This document shows, piece by piece, positions 54,354 through 62,025 of a stretch of 63,463 bases of DNA. This stretch comes from an uncultured Pelagibacteraceae bacterium (lineage in GTDB: Bacteria; Pseudomonadota; Alphaproteobacteria; Pelagibacterales; Pelagibacteraceae): positions 1-63,463 of the forward strand of contig CACHYG010000003.1 of the NCBI GenBank assembly GCA_902584015.1. The letters are read 5' to 3'. Under the pieces are notes generated by a model. The model did no database searches, was not told the origin of the DNA, and worked only from the letters and a program-made list of their open reading frames with translations. Position 1 is the first letter of the stretch; each line of letters opens with the position of its first letter. The position numbers and the translations under genes were made by a program.

Positions 54354-55181
54354 CTACATAGATGCATCGAAGCCGAACCATTTAGTAGCAATTCTACTAA
54401 TATCACCGTTCTTTCTTGCTTTGTCGATTGCTTTGTTAAAAGTGTTTAGTAACTCTGTATCATCTTTTCTTATACCAACACCTACACCATTACCAAATGC
54501 ACCACCTGAAAAAGTTGGTCCAACTAACACAACTGGTTTACCTGATTTCTCTGCATAATCGCTAAATGCTACCGCAGCAGCTAGTGCAGCGTCACATCTA
54601 CCAGATGCTAAATCTAAGTTTACCTCGTCTTGAGTTTTGTATGTTCTAACATTTACTTTTCCAACATCGCCTGAGTCTAAAAAGTTTTGGTGAATTGTTG
54701 CAGTTTGTACACAAACTGTTTTACCCGCTAGTGCAACAGTAAGTGTTTTAAGTGCTTTTTTTGCTGCAGCATTTGGTTTAGTAAGATTAATTCCTGCGGG
54801 TGTATCCATACCCTCTAAATCTGAACCTTTCATTACAGCTAATGAAGCAACTTCGTCAGCATAACCTTGAGAAAAACTAATCGCTTTTTGTCTTTCAGCA
54901 GTAATTGACATACCTGCCATTATTGCATCGAATTTTCTCATTATAAGAGCTGGTATCATTCCATCCCAATCTTGCTCAACTATCTCACATTGTTGACCTA
55001 TATATCTGCAAAGTGTCCAAGCAAGTTCAACTTCAAATCCAATGAGTTTACCAGAAGCATCTTTTGAATTCCAAGGTGGGTATGCTCCTTCTGTCCCTAT
55101 TTTAATTTTATCAGCGTTAGCAGAAAATGATAAAAATAAAGTAATCAAGACTCCTAAGCTAAATTTTTTTATAATATTCAT
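54354..55181 (-). CDS. Polar amino acid ABC transporter substrate-binding protein
   Basis: A 275-residue periplasmic binding protein of the lysine/arginine/ornithine/octopine family. The signal peptide covers residues 1-23 (ending SANA). KIGTEGAYPPWNSKD, GFEVELAWTLC, DWDGMIPALIMRKFDAIMAGM and FGNGVGVGIRKDD are typical. The ligand is probably a basic or polar amino acid. A strong GGAGG site precedes the ATG, unlike most genes here, which fits high expression. It lies 57 bases after the speD-speE fusion on the same strand. Confidence 0.9.
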   Translation of the reverse strand: MNIIKKFSLGVLITLFLSFSANADKIKIGTEGAYPPWNSKDASGKLIGFEVELAWTLCRYIGQQCEIVEQDWDGMIPALIMRKFDAIMAGMSITAERQKAISFSQGYADEVASLAVMKGSDLEGMDTPAGINLTKPNAAAKKALKTLTVALAGKTVCVQTATIHQNFLDSGDVGKVNVRTYKTQDEVNLDLASGRCDAALAAAVAFSDYAEKSGKPVVLVGPTFSGGAFGNGVGVGIRKDDTELLNTFNKAIDKARKNGDISRIATKWFGFDASM

Positions 55182-55238
55182 ATCGCCTCCAATATTTTTA
55201 TTAGAAGTATTTCACAAATTAAAAGATTTAAAAAGAAA

Positions 55239-56279
55239 TTATTTATTTAGTGAGGAAGCAAAATTCCAAGAACAGTCAAAACTTGGTATGTAAATTCTAT
55301 CTAAAGATGTATTACCAAAGCTTTTTTCAAACAAACTCAGCCATTTTTTAACTTGTTTTGGTTTTTTATCCTGGCTACCAACTTGTGCTGTAATTGTTCC
55401 ATTTGGCTTCAAAATTCTTTTAAGTGAATTTATATTTTTTGCTGCAAGGTCAATACAATACTGATCATCATTAAGGTCTACAAATATTTTATCGTATTTA
55501 TTATCCTCAATTTTTTTTATGCTTTCAAAAGCATCGCCCCAAATACACTTAACAGAATTTTTTGTGGTAGCTTTTTTACCTATTTTACTTAAATGTTTTT
55601 CACATACTTCAACCACTTCAGGATCCAATTCAAACCAGTCTATATAATTAAATCCTTGTGATATACATTCTCTTGCAACACCTCCATCACCACCACCAAT
55701 AATTGCAGATTTGTCTTTTCGAGGATTTAATTTGATGCCTGAATTAACAAAAGTTGAACTGTACAAGTGTTCATCACTTTCTGCAACTTGAAGTTCATTA
55801 TCAATAAATAAAGATTTTCCAAATTGTTCAAGATTTAAAATTTCTATATGCTGACCAACTTTAGAATTGAAATCTTCTAAAACATCTTTAACTAAATAAT
55901 ATTTCTTAAGTCCTGGTGAACTATAAATATCATCGTAGTAAATAATATTATCTCTGTTGAATTCTTTTTTAACAATTTTTTTGTGTTTAATATCTTTTTT
56001 AATAATATCTAAAGCAACTACAGGATTAACCTTCCCGCATGTAAAAAAATCAAAACTTATAATTCGATTTTCAGGAAAAGTGTGAAAACTTATATGACTT
56101 TCTGCTAAAAGCGCCACTAGGGTAAAACCCTGAGGTTCAAATTTATATTTTGATATTTCTAAAACTGTTACCCTCGCTTTTTTTGCAATTTTATATACTA
56201 ATTTTTCAAAAAACTTTGGGTCATACTCTTTAACAGTACCGATGATATCCAACGTAATATGTTCACCAACTTTTGTCAT
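55239..56279 (-). CDS. SpeD-SpeE fusion: AdoMet decarboxylase and spermidine synthase
   Basis: A 346-residue bifunctional protein. Residues 1 to about 115 are bacterial AdoMet decarboxylase: AESHISFHTFPE contains Ser61, the residue that self-cleaves to the pyruvoyl group, and FFTCG carries Cys81. Residues about 120-346 are an aminopropyltransferase with SLFIDNELQVAESDE, the SAM motif IIGGGDGGVAREC (GGGDGG at 195-200) and FELDPEVVEVC. The usual D-S-x-D-P catalytic loop reads VDLNDDQY. It would decarboxylate AdoMet, transfer aminopropyl to a diamine and release MTA. The next genes salvage MTA. Confidence 0.9.
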   Translation of the reverse strand: MTKVGEHITLDIIGTVKEYDPKFFEKLVYKIAKKARVTVLEISKYKFEPQGFTLVALLAESHISFHTFPENRIISFDFFTCGKVNPVVALDIIKKDIKHKKIVKKEFNRDNIIYYDDIYSSPGLKKYYLVKDVLEDFNSKVGQHIEILNLEQFGKSLFIDNELQVAESDEHLYSSTFVNSGIKLNPRKDKSAIIGGGDGGVARECISQGFNYIDWFELDPEVVEVCEKHLSKIGKKATTKNSVKCIWGDAFESIKKIEDNKYDKIFVDLNDDQYCIDLAAKNINSLKRILKPNGTITAQVGSQDKKPKQVKKWLSLFEKSFGNTSLDRIYIPSFDCSWNFASSLNK

Positions 56280-56288
56280 AAAAAAATG

Positions 56289-56948
56289 TTAATTTTTTTT
56301 ATAATTTCTTGTTTTTTCCAAGATTTTTTTCATTTCATTATCTGAAATAATCTTAGGCTTTCCTAACTTTATTGCATTTATGTATTGATGGCAAATATTT
56401 TCAATCTCTTGAGCAAGTTCAAATGCTTCATCAAGAGATTTACCATATGCAACCTGGCCATGATTAGACATAAGGCAAGCTTTTCTCACCTCAAGTGCGT
56501 TTAGAATATTTTCAGAGAGTTCTTTTGTACCAAAGGTTGCATATTCTGCACATTTAATATTATTTCCACCTGCTAATGCGACCATATAATGAAATGCTGG
56601 GATATTTTTTCCGTGTGCAGAAACAGCTGTAGCATTTACTGAATGGGCATGAACTATCGCTTTGGCATCTATTTTTTTAATATAAATATCTTGATGAAAA
56701 CGCCATTCTGAAGATGGATTTATAGTTTTGTCTGAAATTTTTTTTAAATTGTTTGTTTCGTTTAATTCAAGAAAAACTATACTTTCAGCTACTAAATCTT
56801 CATATTTAATACCCGAAGGTGTAATAAAGAAACCATCTACTCCATCATTAATTCCTCTCATTGAAATATTGCCAGACCTCAAAGGTGAAAGGTTTTCAGT
56901 ATTAAGTTTTTTTGCATACTTAATTACCTCTTTCTTTATTTCTAACAT
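56289..56948 (-). CDS. FucA-like class II aldolase, probable deoxy/methylthio-ribulose-1-phosphate aldolase
   Basis: A 219-residue zinc aldolase. Glu81 (PSSEWRFHQ), His100 and His102 (VHAHS) and His163 (SNHGQ) sit at the same spacing as Glu73, His92, His94 and His155 of fuculose-1-phosphate aldolase. IPAFHYMVALAGGNNI and YATFGTKELSE also follow FucA. The catalytic Glu used by MtnB dehydratases after the HxH motif is not present (HYMVALAG). With MtnP and MtnA beside it, the likely reaction is cleavage of methylthioribulose-1-phosphate, or 5-deoxyribulose-1-phosphate, to DHAP and an aldehyde. Confidence 0.8.
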   Translation of the reverse strand: MLEIKKEVIKYAKKLNTENLSPLRSGNISMRGINDGVDGFFITPSGIKYEDLVAESIVFLELNETNNLKKISDKTINPSSEWRFHQDIYIKKIDAKAIVHAHSVNATAVSAHGKNIPAFHYMVALAGGNNIKCAEYATFGTKELSENILNALEVRKACLMSNHGQVAYGKSLDEAFELAQEIENICHQYINAIKLGKPKIISDNEMKKILEKTRNYKKN

Positions 56949-57151
56949 TATTTTTTAAGTTTTTTGTTAATTTCTCTTTCACAAAAAGATTTGATATCAT
57001 CAATATTTTTACTCTTATCTAATTTTTTTTGAGCAATAATGCATGCTTTCATAGATTTATCTAAACTATGGGATCCATACTCAATTCTTGATACATAAAG
57101 CATAATAAAGGCTATAATCAAAAAAATTATAAAATATAAATTTTTTTTCAT
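56948..57151 (-). CDS. Small membrane-anchored protein in the MTA operon
   Basis: A 67-residue protein with one N-terminal hydrophobic segment (about 5-22), then a short polar tail with two Cys (CIIAQKKLDKSK, FCEREINK) that could form a disulfide outside the cytoplasm. It is coupled on both sides: ATGA with mtnA and TAATG with the aldolase. This placement makes it a real gene in the operon. I know no family for it. Confidence 0.6.
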   Translation of the reverse strand: MKKNLYFIIFLIIAFIMLYVSRIEYGSHSLDKSMKACIIAQKKLDKSKNIDDIKSFCEREINKKLKK

Positions 57152-58218
57152 ATGAATAAATTTTTAAGTCCATCAGTTGATGCATCGCAAACCCCTTTTT
57201 CAGTAATCAAACCTGTTACATATTTAGCTGGAGTTACATCAAAAGCTAGATTCATTGCTTTGCTTTTTTTAGGATAAATTTGTAATTTTTTAACATTCCC
57301 TTTATCGTCTAATCCTTCAATATATGATAATTCCTCAGAATTTCTCTCTTCTATGGGAATATCTTTATGATCTTTAGTATTCCAGTCAATTGTAGAACTA
57401 GGTAGTGCTACATAAAAAGGAATATCATTATCTTTTGCTGCCAAAGCTTTTAGATAAGTGCCAATTTTATTGCAGACATCTCCGTTTGCTAAAGTTCTGT
57501 CTGTTCCAACAATACACATATCGACTTTTCCTCTTTGCATTAGCAATCCACCTGTATTATCTGAAATTACTGTATTTGGAACTTTCTCCTCATTGAGCTC
57601 AAATGATGTAAGATTTGCTCCTTGATTTCTTGGTCTTGTTTCATCTACCCATATATGGAGAGGAATGCCTTTTTTGTGTGCGTGGTATATAGGAGAAGTT
57701 GCTGTTCCCCAATTTATTGTAGCAAGCCAACCAGCATTACAATGTGTTAAAATATTAACAGTATCTTTCTTTTTATTATGAATTTCCTCAATTATTTTAA
57801 GACCATTTAATCCAATGCTTTGACAAAATTTTACATCTTCTTCACAAATTTCTTTTGCTTCATTTAAAGCGGTTTCAAAAATTTTATCACCATTCACCCT
57901 TGATATTTTTTTCATCATTCTGTCTACAGCCCATTTTAAATTTATTGCTGTAGGTCGTGATTTTATTAGGTCATCTGCTGAACTTTTCAAAAAAGATTGG
58001 TCATTATTTTCTAAAATAGATAATACAAGTCCATATGCAGCTGTAGCACCTATTAATGGTGCTCCTCTGACCTCCATTGTTTTAATTGCATTTACCGCAT
58101 CTTTTATATTTTTAAGATCTTTAATTATAAATCTGTGCGGTAATTTTGTTTGATCAATTATTTTGACAATATTATTTTCAAACCAAATTGTACAATATTC
58201 CTTTTGCTCAATTTTCAT
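57148..58218 (-). CDS. mtnA: Methylthioribose-1-phosphate isomerase
   Basis: A 356-residue eIF2B-like isomerase. MEVRGAPLIGATAAYG, the catalytic Cys in LTHCNAGWLATINWGTATSP, the Asp in WVDETRPRNQGANLTSFEL (split 190-208) and VGTDRTLANGDVCNKIGTY are all MtnA signatures. It converts methylthioribose-1-phosphate, and in related systems 5-deoxyribose-1-phosphate, to the ribulose form. It follows the GFA gene by one base and overlaps the small membrane protein (ATGA). Confidence 0.95.
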   Translation of the reverse strand: MKIEQKEYCTIWFENNIVKIIDQTKLPHRFIIKDLKNIKDAVNAIKTMEVRGAPLIGATAAYGLVLSILENNDQSFLKSSADDLIKSRPTAINLKWAVDRMMKKISRVNGDKIFETALNEAKEICEEDVKFCQSIGLNGLKIIEEIHNKKKDTVNILTHCNAGWLATINWGTATSPIYHAHKKGIPLHIWVDETRPRNQGANLTSFELNEEKVPNTVISDNTGGLLMQRGKVDMCIVGTDRTLANGDVCNKIGTYLKALAAKDNDIPFYVALPSSTIDWNTKDHKDIPIEERNSEELSYIEGLDDKGNVKKLQIYPKKSKAMNLAFDVTPAKYVTGLITEKGVCDASTDGLKNLFI

Positions 58219-58219
58219 T

Positions 58220-58669
58220 TTAAATTCTATCTAAACTTTTTTTAGGCCAAATTTTATCTCTGTCATAATATTTATCATAGCAAATTTTTTTATTATTTAT
58301 TTCTATCCATGGATCTTTATCTTTTACAAAAATATGAGCTTGTGGTGTAATAGAAGCTTCTAGAGTTTGAGTTCTGATGGCAATTCTGCCTTCGGAAATG
58401 TTATATTTACAATAAACATACACTCCACAAATAATACAAAAATAAGCATTAACACCCTTTCCGCTTCCTGTTGGTAATTCAATAGATGCAACATCCCCTT
58501 TGATCTCTAAATCTTTTTCTAAAACCATTGTGTGAATCACGAAAGACGATCCTGTAGAAATTTTACAATCTTTACAATGACATGCCTGTGTAAATAATGG
58601 TTCATCTTTGATAGTATATTTAACATTTCCACATCCACATTGACCCTTCAATTCTTTTTTTTTATTCAT
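58220..58669 (-). CDS. GFA-family (Mss4-like fold) zinc protein
   Basis: A 149-residue protein of the GFA/CENP-V family. Zinc-binding Cys residues appear in KGQCGCGNVKY, TQACHCKDCKISTG and YFCIICGVYVYC. The namesake Gfa was linked to formation of S-hydroxymethylglutathione from formaldehyde, though many relatives have no proven activity. Its place between mtnP (ATGA overlap) and mtnA is notable: the pathway proposed here yields an aldehyde. Whether it handles that aldehyde is speculation. Confidence 0.85.
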   Translation of the reverse strand: MNKKKELKGQCGCGNVKYTIKDEPLFTQACHCKDCKISTGSSFVIHTMVLEKDLEIKGDVASIELPTGSGKGVNAYFCIICGVYVYCKYNISEGRIAIRTQTLEASITPQAHIFVKDKDPWIEINNKKICYDKYYDRDKIWPKKSLDRI

Positions 58670-59535
58670 TTACCTAAAACTCTCCCTGCTATAAATTTAA
58701 GTTTATTTTTAGTTTTTTCAGTTCTTTTTTCTGGAGCAGTTATAATTGCAACATCTAAACAATTATTAGTCGGATCATTGGGCTCTATACTTTTTTCATA
58801 ACAATCTATTAAATTTTTAATCATATCCTTTGCCTTAGCTGCGTTTTCTAAAAGGACTTTAATAACTTTTTGAACATCAACATTTTCATGATCCGGATGC
58901 CAACAATCATAATCTGTAACCATCGACACGGATGCATATCTTATTTCTGCTTCTCTGGCTAATTTTGCTTCAGGCATGTTAGTCATTCCAATAACATCAG
59001 CATTCCAGTTTCTATATAAATTTGATTCAGCAAGTGTTGAAAATTGTGGTCCTTCCATTACAAGGTATATTCCTCCTCTTTGATAATCAATACCGGATTT
59101 TTTGATAGACTCTTCACAAGCATTCATAAGACCATTTGAAGTAGGATGAGCCATTGAGACATGGGCAACTATCTCGTCATCAAAAAAGGTTTTATTTCTA
59201 GCAAATGTACGATCAATAAATTGATCTACAATTACAAATTTTCCTGGTTTCAGGTTTTCTTTTAAAGATCCTACAGCAGAAATAGATACTATATCTGATA
59301 CACCAAGTTGTTTTAAAGCGTCAATGTTAGCTCTAAAATTAATTTTAGATGGTGAAATATAGTGCCCTCTTCCATGTCGTGGTAGAAAATAAACTTCTTT
59401 ACCCTTATATTTGGTTTTTAATATTTTATCAGATGGATTTCCCCAAGATGTTTTTACATTTAAAAATTCTCTATCTTTAAATTCTTCCACGTCATACAAC
59501 CCACTTCCACCAATAATTGCTAATTTATTTGTCAT
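58666..59535 (-). CDS. mtnP: Methylthioadenosine phosphorylase
   Basis: A 289-residue trimeric purine nucleoside phosphorylase-family enzyme. LAIIGGSGLYDVEEF, FLPRHGRGHYISPS, VMEGPQFSTLAE and IGMTNMPEAKLAREAEIRY are MTAP signatures. VSMVTDYDCWHPDHENVD holds the Asp that selects 6-amino purines. It cleaves MTA (and probably 5'-deoxyadenosine) to adenine and the sugar-1-phosphate. It is divergent from apt, which would recycle the adenine. Confidence 0.95.
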   Translation of the reverse strand: MTNKLAIIGGSGLYDVEEFKDREFLNVKTSWGNPSDKILKTKYKGKEVYFLPRHGRGHYISPSKINFRANIDALKQLGVSDIVSISAVGSLKENLKPGKFVIVDQFIDRTFARNKTFFDDEIVAHVSMAHPTSNGLMNACEESIKKSGIDYQRGGIYLVMEGPQFSTLAESNLYRNWNADVIGMTNMPEAKLAREAEIRYASVSMVTDYDCWHPDHENVDVQKVIKVLLENAAKAKDMIKNLIDCYEKSIEPNDPTNNCLDVAIITAPEKRTEKTKNKLKFIAGRVLGK

Positions 59536-59575
59536 ATTATTTAAAATGCTTTAATTATTTATAACTTAAAAATTT

Positions 59576-60103
59576 ATGGATTTAAAAGATTATATTAGAT
59601 CGATACCTGATTATCCAAAAAAGGGAATTTTATTTAGAGATATCACTACATTAATTGAAGATGAAAAAGCATTTGCTCATTGTATAAATTTAATATTTAA
59701 AAAATCTCAAAAGTTTAATTTTAATAAAATTGCTGCAATTGAGTCTAGAGGATTTGTATTTGCTTCCGCTGTATCATATTTAGCCAAGAAACCTTTTATT
59801 ATGCTAAGAAAAAAAAACAAACTTCCATCAGATACACACTCTGTTGATTTTGAGCTCGAATATGGCAAAGCTACTATTGAGGTGCATAAAGACTCTATAA
59901 AAAAAAATGATAAAGTATTAATTATCGATGATTTAATTGCAACTGGTGGGACGGCTGAAGCAGCAGCGAAACTAGTAAATATATCTCATGGAATAGTCGC
60001 GGGGTTTATTTTTGTAATAAATTTGTTTGATTTAAGTGGCTCTGATAATTTAAGGAAACAAAATTACAAAGTTGAAAATTTAATAGAATTTCCTGGGCAC
60101 TAA
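59576..60103 (+). CDS. apt: Adenine phosphoribosyltransferase
   Basis: A 175-residue PRTase making AMP from adenine and PRPP. The N-terminal IRSIPDYPKKGILFRDITTL, AAIESRGFVFASAVSYLAKKP (split) and PRPP loop VLIIDDLIATGGTAEAA are canonical. Its start is 40 bases from mtnP in a divergent pair, so the two can share a promoter region and balance adenine release and reuse. Its stop interlocks with the GT2 stop (CTAA). Confidence 0.96.
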   Translation: MDLKDYIRSIPDYPKKGILFRDITTLIEDEKAFAHCINLIFKKSQKFNFNKIAAIESRGFVFASAVSYLAKKPFIMLRKKNKLPSDTHSVDFELEYGKATIEVHKDSIKKNDKVLIIDDLIATGGTAEAAAKLVNISHGIVAGFIFVINLFDLSGSDNLRKQNYKVENLIEFPGH

Positions 60104-60948
60104 TTATCTATCCTAAAACTAGATTTTTTTCCCATTATAGATGCAAATACTCCACAAAGTCTCATTTTATAAATCTTTTTTTTATGTGAATTAAAAAGGG
60201 ATGAATAAATTAAATATTTAAAACATGCAGCGCTTAAATTTAAAAAAATTTTCGTGATAGCATTTAAGAAACCATAATGCTTTTTATTAAAATAAAACTT
60301 AGACCACATCCAATGCCAGTTTCTTAAATATTCAAGTTTTTCGTTAGTATTAATACCTCCCTTGTGATTTATAAGAGAGTCTGTAACGACATATATATAT
60401 TCATTTTTTTTTCTTATTCTTAGGCAAAGATCATCATTCTCTAAAAATAGAAAAAAATTTTCATCAAAAAAATTTTTTTCTTTAAACTTTTGAAGATTGA
60501 ATAACATTGAAAATCCATCAATACTTTCGACTAATAAAATGTTACTATTTGAATTTCCTGATGGAATTGCTTTTTTATAGTTTGGAAAATTCTTATTATC
60601 ATTTAAAGGTGATGCTAACGTAAATTCAGATACCTTATCTAATGCCTGTATAAACTTACTTAGTGTATTTTCATGTAATTTGGTATCTGGGTTTAATACA
60701 AATGCGTAATTAGTTTTACAAGCTTTTAAACCCAAATTATTTCCTGCACCCATACCTATATTATCAGAGATTATTACCTCAATATTGTCATATTTTGATT
60801 TTAAATCTTTTTTTAAATTAATGTTATTTGAGTTTTCGATAATGATTTTTTTTGAGTTCTTGGGAAGTGAATTTAAACAATTTTGAATAATATTTTCACT
60901 TTTATAAGTTACAATTATAAATGTTATATCGTCTAAATTTAATTTCAT
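60100..60948 (-). CDS. GT2-family glycosyltransferase (rhamnosyltransferase-like)
   Basis: A 282-residue GT-A enzyme. TFIIVTYKSENIIQNCLNSL opens the nucleotide-binding half, GMGAGNNLGLKACKTNYAFVLNPDTKL contains the N-P-D-T version of the metal motif (about 67-93), and FLFLENDDLCLRIRKKNEY holds the catalytic E-x-D-D-x-x-x-R region. This form is common in dTDP-rhamnosyltransferases, which suits the adjacent rmlB and rmlA. Base composition is even more AT-rich than the housekeeping genes. Confidence 0.83.
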   Translation of the reverse strand: MKLNLDDITFIIVTYKSENIIQNCLNSLPKNSKKIIIENSNNINLKKDLKSKYDNIEVIISDNIGMGAGNNLGLKACKTNYAFVLNPDTKLHENTLSKFIQALDKVSEFTLASPLNDNKNFPNYKKAIPSGNSNSNILLVESIDGFSMLFNLQKFKEKNFFDENFFLFLENDDLCLRIRKKNEYIYVVTDSLINHKGGINTNEKLEYLRNWHWMWSKFYFNKKHYGFLNAITKIFLNLSAACFKYLIYSSLFNSHKKKIYKMRLCGVFASIMGKKSSFRIDN

Positions 60949-60996
60949 TAAAATTAAAAAAGTATACTTAAATAGACAATTGTTGTAAAAAAAATA

Positions 60997-62025
60997 ATGA
61001 AAAAAGTTATAGTTACTGGTGGCCTTGGTTTTATTGGCAGTAATTTAATTAAAATTCTTCTTAAAAAAAAATATTTTGTTATTAATATTGATAAAGTTTC
61101 TTATTCTTCAAACTTTTATAATGTAAAGAAATTCTCAAATAATAGAAATTATAAGTTTTTTAAAATAGATATTAACGATGACAAAAAAATTTTAAAGATT
61201 TTTAAAAAATTTAAACCAAATGCAATTTTTAATCTTGCTGCTGAAACTCATGTTGACAGATCTATTGATGGACCAGAAAATTTTATAAAGAGCAATATTT
61301 TAGGAGCATTTAAATTATTGAAAGCTTTTAGGAAGTTTGTTGAGATAAATAAAAATTCTTTATTAATTCATATTTCAACTGATGAAGTGTATGGAGATGT
61401 TTTGAGGGGTAGATCGAAGGAAGAAGATGCTTACAAACCTAGCTCACCTTATGCAGCATCAAAAGCTTCATCTGATCATTTAGTATATTCATATATTAGA
61501 ACATTTAAAATTCCTGCTATTATTACTAATTGCTCAAATAATTATGGTCCAAGACAACACCCTGAAAAATTAATTCCTAAATTAATTTATAATATTTTTA
61601 ATAACAAAAGCTTACCAATTTATGGAAAAGGTGAAAATTCTAGAGAGTGGATTTATGTTGATGATCACTGTGAGGCTTTAGTAAAAATTTTAGAGAAAGG
61701 AAAAGTCGGAAATTTTTATAATATTGGGTCTAACTTTAATTTAAATAATATTAAAATTTCAAAACTTTTAATCAAAGTGGCAAAATCAAAATTTAAGATT
61801 GGGAAAAATGTAAATATAAAATTTGTAAAAGATAGACCAGGTCATGACGTTAGATATGCTCTTAATAGCAATAAATTGATAAAAAAACTTCAGTGGAAAC
61901 CAAAAATAAATATTGTTAATGGTTTAACCATGACATTTGATTGGTATTTAAGAAATCCAGAGTATTATTTAAGTTTAAATAAAAAAGATATAACTACAAG
62001 ATTGGGTAAAAAATTAAGTGATTAA
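60997..62025 (+). CDS. rmlB: dTDP-glucose 4,6-dehydratase
   Basis: A 342-residue extended short-chain dehydrogenase. The NAD motif is VTGGLGFIGSNLIKIL, AAETHVDRSIDGP and STDEVYGDVLRG hold the dehydratase Asp and Glu region, and the catalytic pair is in PYAASKASSDH. NCSNNYGPRQHPEKLIP and SREWIYVDDHCEAL also fit. It makes dTDP-4-keto-6-deoxyglucose from the product of rmlA. It overlaps rmlA by 8 bases. Confidence 0.93.
   Translation: MKKVIVTGGLGFIGSNLIKILLKKKYFVINIDKVSYSSNFYNVKKFSNNRNYKFFKIDINDDKKILKIFKKFKPNAIFNLAAETHVDRSIDGPENFIKSNILGAFKLLKAFRKFVEINKNSLLIHISTDEVYGDVLRGRSKEEDAYKPSSPYAASKASSDHLVYSYIRTFKIPAIITNCSNNYGPRQHPEKLIPKLIYNIFNNKSLPIYGKGENSREWIYVDDHCEALVKILEKGKVGNFYNIGSNFNLNNIKISKLLIKVAKSKFKIGKNVNIKFVKDRPGHDVRYALNSNKLIKKLQWKPKINIVNGLTMTFDWYLRNPEYYLSLNKKDITTRLGKKLSD

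Noticed and set aside
56289..56948. Calling the class II aldolase MtnB from context
   Set aside because: Its residues and spacing follow FucA, and the MtnB catalytic Glu position is not Glu.
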